Assembly (NCBI GenBank): GCA_028696495.1
Contig: JAQVGY010000046.1
Span: forward strand, 1 to 6,266
Length of the DNA: 6,266 bases
Direction: 5' to 3'
Origin: Atribacterota bacterium
Lineage (GTDB): Bacteria > Atribacterota > Phoenicimicrobiia > Phoenicimicrobiales > Stramentimicrobiaceae
A model generated the notes under the pieces. It saw nothing but the letters and a program-made list of their open reading frames with translations. It made no database searches and was not told the DNA's origin. The position numbers and the translations under genes were made by a program. Positions 1-4,926 of the stretch are shown piece after piece. Position 1 is the first letter of the stretch, and every line of letters begins with the position of its first letter.

Positions 1-23
1 TTTGCGGTGAGAAATTGATAAGT

Positions 24-240
24 TACCCTGCTGTGAGCGCTATACTGAATAAGTTTTGACCCAACACTTTTTTAAAAAGGAAATCGACCTCCGGGTGTGT
101 AATGCAAGCCTGAGGTTTCCCCAAAGGGTACCTGAGATTAACAGCAATGTTAATTAACTGGAAGCATAAAGCATTCGGGTAGATATCCACCTATTTGAGG
201 GTCGGTATCAAAACTTGAAGTTGGCGACATGGCGGGGTTA
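24..240 (+). ncRNA. ssrS: probable 6S RNA (RNA polymerase regulator)
   Basis: 6S RNA folds into a long rod with a central bubble that mimics an open promoter and binds the housekeeping RNA polymerase holoenzyme. What is seen: positions 25-35 pair with 228-238 (11 bp, with three G-U pairs), and 51-59 pair perfectly with 208-216 (9 bp), separated by an asymmetric internal loop. Farther in, 79-83 and 88-91 pair with 116-120 and 112-115 around a 4-nt bulge, and 137-142 pair with 149-154 around a 6-nt loop. The 3' end (GGCGACATGGCGGGG, 223-237) resembles, from memory, the 3' strand of the 6S closing stem. A T-rich stretch follows from 238, compatible with termination. The neighbour downstream encodes 5-formyltetrahydrofolate cyclo-ligase, the classical partner of 6S genes. 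Exact ends are uncertain: A/U pairs (17-21 with 241-245) could lengthen the stem. Any -35 box would lie outside the window. A different structured RNA is possible, but the rod shape and the neighbour favour 6S. Confidence 0.7.
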
Positions 241-253
241 TTATTTTATATTC

Positions 254-276
254 TAATCTGTACCAATCTCAGATTA
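254..276. repeat. 7-bp inverted repeat downstream of the 6S RNA
   Basis: TAATCTG (254-260) and CAGATTA (270-276) are perfect inverted copies around a 9-nt loop. As RNA the hairpin is A/U-rich with only two G-C pairs, and no clear U-tract follows, so it is a poor intrinsic terminator. It could be an operator-like dyad or an RNA stem in a 6S-folate read-through transcript. Function is unknown, and chance is possible in sequence this AT-rich. Confidence 0.3.
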
Positions 277-316
277 TACTCAAATTTTAACTAAAAAATC
301 GGGATACTATTTTTTA

Positions 317-346
317 TTGACAATATGTTGTTATTTGTATTACTAT
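317..346 (+). promoter_or_regulatory. candidate sigma-70-type promoter overlapping the cyclo-ligase start
   Basis: A perfect TTGACA is seen at 317-322. Possible -10 partners are TATTAC (338-343, 15-nt spacer) or TACTAT (341-346, 18-nt spacer), each four of six matches. Either would start transcription around 350, just inside the coding region that begins at 345. So the box is either fortuitous or part of a leaderless arrangement with a slightly earlier start site. Read-through from the upstream RNA gene is the alternative source of transcription. Confidence 0.25.
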
Positions 347-926
347 GGTTAAGTTAAATAAACAATCCTTAAGAAAACAGCTCCTTATTAAGAGGAGCGA
401 GCTTTCACCAGAATTTGTTCTGGAAAATAGTAAAAAAATAGCGGAAAATCTGTTAAATTTAGATATTTATCAAAGTTCGAACAATATTATGCTATATATT
501 GCTACACAAGATGAAGTTCAAACACAGAAAATTATAGAGTCTGCTCAAAGAGATAAAAAAAGGATTTTCATACCTCTAATTATCCGGAGAGATAATGCAT
601 TGCTTCCTTCATTAGTAATTGATTTTAAAAAGGAACTTATTCCAGGAATTTTAGGAATATATCAACCCAGAAAAGAATTCTACAGAATATATCCACCAAC
701 TGTTTTAGATTTAATTATCGTTCCAGGAGTAGCATTTACTATCCAGGGTCATCGTCTGGGACGAGGTGGGGGATATTATGACCGTTTCTTGAGTCAGTTA
801 GAACCAAAAACACTTTCTATTGCACTTTCCTTTGAGATGCAAATACTAAACAAAATTCCCATTGATATTCAGGATATTCCGGTAGATTATATAATCACCG
901 AGGAGAGAGTTATTAGAAGGGACTGA
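345..926 (+). CDS. ygfA: 5-formyltetrahydrofolate cyclo-ligase (5,10-methenyl-THF synthetase)
   Basis: This cytoplasmic enzyme (EC 6.3.3.2 family) uses ATP to convert 5-formyltetrahydrofolate to 5,10-methenyltetrahydrofolate, returning an inhibitory storage folate to the C1 pool. The 193-residue length is normal for the family. Family marks in order: the basic N-terminal LRKQLLIKR stretch (residues 9-17), which contributes to nucleotide binding; TQDEV (54-58); the substrate-side GILGIYQP (101-108); PGVAFT (127-132); the glycine-rich GHRLGRGGGYYDRFL signature (135-149); and the C-terminal VDYIITEE (180-187). An in-frame TGA at 318-320 with no ATG, GTG or TTG between it and 345 makes the ATG at 345 the only ordinary start; the next methionine (residue 49) would remove the N-terminal basic motif. 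No Shine-Dalgarno precedes it, suggesting leaderless or weak initiation. The gene follows the 6S RNA, a widespread pairing, and may be expressed by read-through from it. Identification is secure. Confidence 0.96.
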   Translation: MVKLNKQSLRKQLLIKRSELSPEFVLENSKKIAENLLNLDIYQSSNNIMLYIATQDEVQTQKIIESAQRDKKRIFIPLIIRRDNALLPSLVIDFKKELIPGILGIYQPRKEFYRIYPPTVLDLIIVPGVAFTIQGHRLGRGGGYYDRFLSQLEPKTLSIALSFEMQILNKIPIDIQDIPVDYIITEERVIRRD

Positions 927-947
927 AATAGTAGTAGATTACTATTT
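926..947 (+). terminator. weak hairpin after the cyclo-ligase, possible 3' end
   Basis: AAATAGTA (926-933) and TACTATTT (940-947) form a perfect 8-bp inverted repeat with a 6-nt loop, starting on the last base of the TGA stop codon. The stem has a single G-C pair, and what follows is mixed A/T rather than a clean T run. It is a marginal intrinsic terminator; it might instead protect the mRNA 3' end or be a chance dyad. Confidence 0.3.
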
Positions 948-1000
948 ATTTAAATTAAAATAAGTGAAATTTACGATTTATGGCAATATTTTTAAATATA

Positions 1001-1009
1001 TGATAAGAT
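1001..1009 (+). promoter_or_regulatory. candidate extended -10 promoter for the S1 gene
   Basis: TGATAAGAT fits the extended -10 pattern TGnTAnnnT and would place a start near 1016, giving a leader of about 27 nt that contains the ribosome-binding site. An overlapping TATGAT (999-1004, five of six matches) is another -10 candidate. No convincing -35 box is seen upstream (around 976-986), which is tolerable for an extended -10 but weakens the call in such AT-rich DNA. Confidence 0.35.
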
Positions 1010-1022
1010 TGTCGCAGCAATT

Positions 1023-1031
1023 AAGGAGGAG
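1023..1031 (+). promoter_or_regulatory. ribosome-binding site of the S1 gene
   Basis: AAGGAGGAG is a very strong Shine-Dalgarno match. The core GGAGG ends 13 nt before the ATG, and the shifted GGAG (1028-1031) leaves 11 nt, so spacing is at the long end. It supports the start at 1043, and no nearer in-frame start codon competes. Confidence 0.8.
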
Positions 1032-1042
1032 ATAGCAAGCTT

Positions 1043-3034
1043 ATGGAAAAACAGAATGATTCAGCAGATGAAAAAAGAGAAACAGAAAGCCAGGACCAGA
1101 TGGATATAATGTTACATGATTCTTTGAATGGCTTCAAACCAATCAGAAAAGGAGAAATAATTCGAGGCAAGATTGTTAAAGCCGACGAGGAAGGATATCT
1201 TGTTGATGTAAAGTATAAGATGGAAGGATTTCTACCCGCTACTGAAGATTCACTGCTCAGATTAGGGCAGGATAAGGTTAACCATACTCTGGAATTAGAT
1301 GATGAAATAGATGTTTACGTGGAACAAATTGATGAGAAGAATGGGATTATCTATCTCTCCAGAGAAAAAGCTCGCTATATCATGTTGTGGGACCAGCTTG
1401 TTAATGCCTATAAAACAAAAAAACCGTTACAGGGTGAGGTTATTGAGAAGAATACCAGTGGGCTTATTGTCGATTTAGGTGTTAAGGCCTTTGTTCCCCT
1501 ATCCCAGGTTGAACAGAACTTCATTACCGAACAAGATTTGGAAAAATATGTAGGCAAAAAATTATCTTTCTTTATTTTAAAATTAGATAAAGCAAAGAAT
1601 AATGTAGTACTTTCACATCGGCTTGCTCTGGAAAAAGAAAGAGAATTTCTAAGACAGAAAACCCTGGCTAATTTAAAAGTAGGACAGATTATAGATGGTA
1701 AAGTGGTTAATATTACAGATTTTGGTGCATTTGTTGATATCGGCGGCATTGAAGGGCTGTTACATATATCTGAAATTACCTGGAAAGAAATAAAAAATCC
1801 TCTCAATCTTATTCAAAAAGGTGATGAAATAAAAGTAAAAGTTCTCGATTTTGAAAAAGATGAGAAAAAAATATCTCTCAGCATAAAACAAATGAATCCC
1901 AACCCCTGGGATGTGGTAGAAGAAAGATATAGTATTGGTGATGAAGTTGAGGGAAAAGTAGTAAACATAAAAGATTTTGGGGGCTTTATTGAATTAGAAG
2001 AAGGGTTGAATGGACTTCTCCATATTTCAGATATGTCCTGGGCTTATATCAGGTCTCCTCAGGAAGTTTTATCAGAAAATGATGTCATTAAGGTTAGAAT
2101 CTTAGATATTGACAAGGAAAACAGGAAAATATCTCTGGGCTTAAAACAACTTATGGAAGACCCCTGGGTAAATATTGAAAAAAAATATGCCATAGGTAAC
2201 ACAATAGAGGGGAAGATTACACAGGTAACCTCATATGGTGCAAATGTTGAATTAGAGCCAGGAGTGTCAGGTATTATCCATCTTTCCGAAATTGATTGGA
2301 AATATATCGAAAAACCAGCCGCAGTATTAAAAAAATACGCTATTTTGCCCCTGCAGGTAATTAAAATTGATAAAAAAGACCGTTTGGTATTTTTAAGTAG
2401 AAGACTTACTTTACCCAATCCCTGGCAGCACATTGAAGGAAAATATAAAGTCAATGATAAAGTAAATGGGCAGGTAAAGAGGTTGAAGAATTTTGGTGCC
2501 TTTATTTCTCTTGATGAAGAAATCGAAGGATTTTTACCATTTTCGGAGATTACCTGGGAAGAGATTAAGCACCCTAACCAGTTACTGAAAAAAGGAGACC
2601 AGTTAGAATTAAAAATAATTGAGATAAATCAGGAAAAATTCCAAATAACTTTAAGCCGTAAGCAACTCCTTCCTAATCCCTGGACCGAAATAAGAAAAAA
2701 ATATGAAGTAGGCACTATTGTAGAAGGGAAAGTGGTTAATATTACCGATTTTGGTGCATTTGTAAATCTGCAGGAAAATATAGATGGACTGGTTCCTCTT
2801 TCTGAGATATCCAACCACAAGATTGAACAGGCAGATAGCGTTCTTGCCATAGGAGACATGGTACAAACCATAGTAACCAGGATAGATGATAGGAGAAAGA
2901 AAATCAGTCTCAGTATCAGGAGAGCAGAAAAAGAAGTTCAAAAAAGACTGATAAAAGATTATAATAAGAGAGAGAGCAGTGATAGGATATTGCTCAAAGA
3001 CGTATTTGGTGATATTTTTAACTATAAAGACTGA
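1043..3034 (+). CDS. rpsA: ribosomal protein S1 homologue with seven S1 domains
   Basis: S1 binds mRNA on the 30S subunit and helps bring structured or SD-poor messages to the ribosome. The 663-residue protein has an acidic N-terminal tail (1-35) followed by seven OB-fold S1 domains at roughly 36-110, 126-199, 211-284, 296-370, 382-456, 468-542 and 554-628, then a short charged tail ending near 663. Domain 1 ends in LSREKA, followed by a tryptophan-containing helical linker, as in E. coli S1, where domains 1-2 dock on the ribosome. Domains 3 onward share the nucleic-acid-binding DFGAF/GLLHISE pattern, and later linkers carry NPW or DPW before a tyrosine. E. coli S1 has six domains in 557 residues; the extra length here equals about one domain plus the tail. 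Domain 5 is the least typical (TSYGANVEL, and it lacks the usual G-D before its fourth strand). Initiation is supported by AAGGAGG upstream. It probably shares a transcript with the ATPase gene 31 nt downstream. Family assignment is firm; strict orthology to RpsA is likely. Confidence 0.93.
   Translation: MEKQNDSADEKRETESQDQMDIMLHDSLNGFKPIRKGEIIRGKIVKADEEGYLVDVKYKMEGFLPATEDSLLRLGQDKVNHTLELDDEIDVYVEQIDEKNGIIYLSREKARYIMLWDQLVNAYKTKKPLQGEVIEKNTSGLIVDLGVKAFVPLSQVEQNFITEQDLEKYVGKKLSFFILKLDKAKNNVVLSHRLALEKEREFLRQKTLANLKVGQIIDGKVVNITDFGAFVDIGGIEGLLHISEITWKEIKNPLNLIQKGDEIKVKVLDFEKDEKKISLSIKQMNPNPWDVVEERYSIGDEVEGKVVNIKDFGGFIELEEGLNGLLHISDMSWAYIRSPQEVLSENDVIKVRILDIDKENRKISLGLKQLMEDPWVNIEKKYAIGNTIEGKITQVTSYGANVELEPGVSGIIHLSEIDWKYIEKPAAVLKKYAILPLQVIKIDKKDRLVFLSRRLTLPNPWQHIEGKYKVNDKVNGQVKRLKNFGAFISLDEEIEGFLPFSEITWEEIKHPNQLLKKGDQLELKIIEINQEKFQITLSRKQLLPNPWTEIRKKYEVGTIVEGKVVNITDFGAFVNLQENIDGLVPLSEISNHKIEQADSVLAIGDMVQTIVTRIDDRRKKISLSIRRAEKEVQKRLIKDYNKRESSDRILLKDVFGDIFNYKD
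1700..1734 (+). repeat. direct repeat copy 1 (S1 domain 3)
   Basis: This 35-nt stretch matches 2729-2763 at 34 of 35 bases, the only difference being A1717 versus C2746. It encodes KVVNITDFGAFV (residues 220-231). With three mismatches the match extends left to 1692. The copies lie 1029 nt apart, an exact multiple of three (343 codons). Confidence 0.9.
2729..2763 (+). repeat. direct repeat copy 2 (S1 domain 7)
   Basis: This is the partner of 1700-1734, coding the same 12 residues (563-574) in the last S1 domain. Eleven of the twelve codons are identical. The equivalent stretch of domain 4 (1955-1990) uses different synonymous codons for shared residues, for example GTA, GTA and AAC in place of GTG, GTT and AAT. 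Confidence 0.9.
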
Positions 3035-3053
3035 TAAAAGCAATTGTTAATTT

Positions 3054-3058
3054 AGGAG
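3054..3058 (+). promoter_or_regulatory. ribosome-binding site that fixes a TTG start
   Basis: AGGAG ends 7 nt before the TTG at 3066, an ideal spacing. It lies in the 31-nt gap after the S1 stop codon. With no nearby in-frame ATG or GTG, this site is the main reason for choosing TTG as the start of the ATPase gene. Confidence 0.8.
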
Positions 3059-3065
3059 TAATTTA

Positions 3066-4787
3066 TTGGAAACAAGAGATAATAAAAAAACCTACCTTTC
3101 TAATTTAAGATTAGGTGAAATCCTTATAAATCAGGGTGTTATCAAACCTGAACAGCTAAAGAAGGCTTTAGAAGCCCAACAGACTGACAGTAAAAAGAAG
3201 ATTGGGGATATTCTAATCAATCAAGGAGTAATTTCTCAAAAGCAGCTCAACATGGCTTTGCAACATGTTTATGAGACTGATTTCATAGAATTAAAGGATA
3301 TTATTCTTGACCCGGAAATGATTTCTCTTATTCCCAAAAGAATTGCTCTGCGTTACAAATTGATACCTCTCAATAAAGAAAACAATGTTTTAACCTTAGC
3401 TATGGCTAATCCTCTGGATGTAAATGCTATTGATTATATAAAAGAATATACCAAGATGGATGTTATACCTAAATTTGCCACTGAAAATGAAATCCTCAAT
3501 GCCCTGAGCAGCTCTTATGATGCAGGATATCACTTCGATGATCTTCTGGACAGGGTAGATGTGGCGACAGTTAGTGATATGAGTGATGAGGTAAATCTAT
3601 CTGCACTGGAAGCCATTAGCCAGGAAGCTCCCATTATTCAACTGGTAAATATGATAATAATAGATGGAATTAAAGAGAGAGCCAGTGATATCCATTTAGA
3701 ACCAAATCAGAGAGGGCTCTTAGTTCGTTATCGTATTGATGGCATTCTTCATGATATTCGCATGTTGCCTGTTCGGGTTAAACCTGCTGTAACGTCCAGA
3801 GTGAAAATATTGTCCAATATGGATATTGCGGAAAGGAGATTGCCTCAGGATGGCCGTTTCCAGCTCCGCTTTGGAGCCCGGGAAGTAGATTTAAGGGTTT
3901 CTTCCATTCCTACTGTCTATGATGAAAAGATAGTAATGCGACTTTTGGACAAGAGCCAGGGAGTGATTAGTCTGGACGGTGTTGGTTTTACAGAAATGCA
4001 GGTACAGGAATTCCGTAAAATGATTCACAATCCCCATGGTATTATTCTGGTAACCGGGCCTACCGGCAGCGGAAAGAGTACCACTCTCTATGCTACCTTG
4101 AATGAAGTCGATTCTACCCAAAAGAATGTAATTACCGTAGAAGACCCTGTTGAATATAAACTGGATAGAATAAACCAGATAAACGTAAGACCTAAAATTA
4201 ATCTGACCTTTGCCAATGCACTTCGCTCAATTTTACGTCAGGACCCTGATGTTATAATGATTGGTGAGATGAGAGACTCAGAAACCGCTCATATTGCCGT
4301 ACAATCTGCTCTGACCGGACACCTGGTGTTCAGCACCCTTCATACCAATGATGCGGTCAGCTCTTTAACGCGTATGACCGATATGGGAGTAGAACCATTC
4401 CTTATTTCTTCCTCCGTAATTGGGGTTATGGCACAGAGGTTGGTACGCAGGATATGCCCCAAATGTATAGAGGAATACATCCCTGATGAAGGTATTTTTG
4501 ATGACCTGAAGCTAAATATCACCTTACCGGACAAAGGGAAGATTAAGCTTTATAAGGGTAAGGGATGTGATCACTGTAAAAATACCGGCTACTATGGGAG
4601 AATAGCAATCTTTGAAATGATAGAAATAAATGACGAGATTCGTTCTATGATTTTGAGAAAGATTTCCAGTAATGAGATAAAAGAGGTTGCTATCCGCTAT
4701 GGAATGAAAACCCTTCTTGATAGCGGGGTTACCAGAGCCCTGGAAGGTATTACTTCTATTGACGAAGTATTCAGAGTTGCAGTATAA
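3066..4787 (+). CDS. pilB: type IV pilus / type II secretion assembly ATPase (PilB/GspE family)
   Basis: Cytoplasmic hexameric ATPase of the family that powers pilin (PilB) or pseudopilin (GspE) assembly at the inner membrane. The 573-residue length is normal. The N-terminus carries two tandem MshEN-type motifs, RLGEILINQGVI...LKKAL..Q (15-38) and KIGDILINQGVI...LNMAL (45-65), a module that binds cyclic di-GMP in some relatives. The second motif has K in place of the leading R. The ATPase core shows ASDIHLEP (206-213), RYRIDG (221-226), Walker A GPTGSGKST (331-339), the Asp box VITVEDPVEY (355-364, with E359), Walker B DPDVIMIGEMRD (393-404), and the His box with H419 and H426. Zinc-type cysteine pairs C464/C467 and C501/C504 favour PilB/GspE over the retraction ATPase PilT. 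Start is TTG, supported by AGGAG 7 nt upstream. It follows the S1 gene by 31 nt, and no other pilus gene is in view, so PilB versus GspE cannot be settled here. Confidence 0.93.
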   Translation: METRDNKKTYLSNLRLGEILINQGVIKPEQLKKALEAQQTDSKKKIGDILINQGVISQKQLNMALQHVYETDFIELKDIILDPEMISLIPKRIALRYKLIPLNKENNVLTLAMANPLDVNAIDYIKEYTKMDVIPKFATENEILNALSSSYDAGYHFDDLLDRVDVATVSDMSDEVNLSALEAISQEAPIIQLVNMIIIDGIKERASDIHLEPNQRGLLVRYRIDGILHDIRMLPVRVKPAVTSRVKILSNMDIAERRLPQDGRFQLRFGAREVDLRVSSIPTVYDEKIVMRLLDKSQGVISLDGVGFTEMQVQEFRKMIHNPHGIILVTGPTGSGKSTTLYATLNEVDSTQKNVITVEDPVEYKLDRINQINVRPKINLTFANALRSILRQDPDVIMIGEMRDSETAHIAVQSALTGHLVFSTLHTNDAVSSLTRMTDMGVEPFLISSSVIGVMAQRLVRRICPKCIEEYIPDEGIFDDLKLNITLPDKGKIKLYKGKGCDHCKNTGYYGRIAIFEMIEINDEIRSMILRKISSNEIKEVAIRYGMKTLLDSGVTRALEGITSIDEVFRVAV

Positions 4788-4798
4788 TTACTTTCACT

Positions 4799-4812
4799 AT
4801 TTATTAATAAAT
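4799..4812. repeat. 14-bp perfect palindrome after the ATPase gene
   Basis: ATTTATTAATAAAT reads the same on both strands and starts 12 nt after the ATPase stop codon. It is entirely A/T, so chance occurrence in this composition is likely. A protein-binding dyad is possible but unsupported. Confidence 0.25.
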
Positions 4813-4825
4813 CTTATTTAAATTA

Positions 4826-4846
4826 TAAACTCCCAGTTTACTTTTT
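4826..4846 (+). terminator. candidate intrinsic terminator between the ATPase gene and alaS
   Basis: TAAACT (4826-4831) pairs with AGTTTA (4835-4840) across a CCC loop, followed at once by CTTTTT (4841-4846). The stem-loop plus T run resembles a Rho-independent terminator, but the stem is only 6 bp with one G-C pair, so efficiency would be low. Its 3' arm overlaps a possible -35 box for alaS (TTTACT, 4837-4842). Confidence 0.35.
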
Positions 4847-4864
4847 AATAAATTTAGTTATTAT
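4837..4864 (+). promoter_or_regulatory. candidate promoter for alaS
   Basis: TTTACT (4837-4842, four of six matches to TTGACA) and TATTAT (4859-4864, five of six matches to TATAAT) are 16 nt apart, predicting a start near 4871 and a leader of about 55 nt. The tract is almost all A/T and offers several alternative -10 registers, so this is only a plausible choice. No T-box leader elements are seen. Confidence 0.25.
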
Positions 4865-4914
4865 ATTATAGTATTACAAATCCATAAAACCCATTATTTT
4901 GAAATATTCTTTAA

Positions 4915-4920
4915 AAAGGA
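4915..4920 (+). promoter_or_regulatory. ribosome-binding site of alaS
   Basis: AAAGGA ends 6 nt before the ATG at 4927. A second in-frame ATG at 4936 (residue 4) would be 15 nt away, so the site favours the upstream start. Confidence 0.7.
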
Positions 4921-4926
4921 TTATCC

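Noticed and set aside
24..240. Bacterial SRP RNA, tmRNA or RNase P RNA
   Set aside because: I see no GGAA/GNAR SRP tip arrangement, no tRNA-like end or tag frame, and no conserved RNase P P4 sequence. The rod shape and cyclo-ligase neighbour fit 6S better.
325..357. Tiny upstream open frame beginning ATGTTG near the cyclo-ligase start
   Set aside because: It has ten codons, no ribosome-binding site, and is out of frame with the cyclo-ligase; not supportable as a gene.
1408..1806. Minus-strand open frame of 132 codons inside the S1 gene
   Set aside because: It lies antisense to a well-conserved S1 coding region and shows no recognisable domain. It and the other minus-strand frames within S1, the ATPase and alaS are shadows.
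1043..3034. LytB (IspH)-S1 fusion as seen in some clostridia
   Set aside because: The N-terminus is a short acidic tail followed directly by S1 domain 1; no IspH cysteine motifs or domain are present.
3832..3886. AAAGGAGA followed 10 nt later by an ATG inside the ATPase gene
   Set aside because: The ATG is out of frame with the ATPase and reaches a stop after about a dozen codons; a chance SD-like string.
4788..4926. T-box riboswitch upstream of alaS
   Set aside because: The gap is only 139 nt, with no T-box bulge-like sequence and no long antiterminator/terminator pair.
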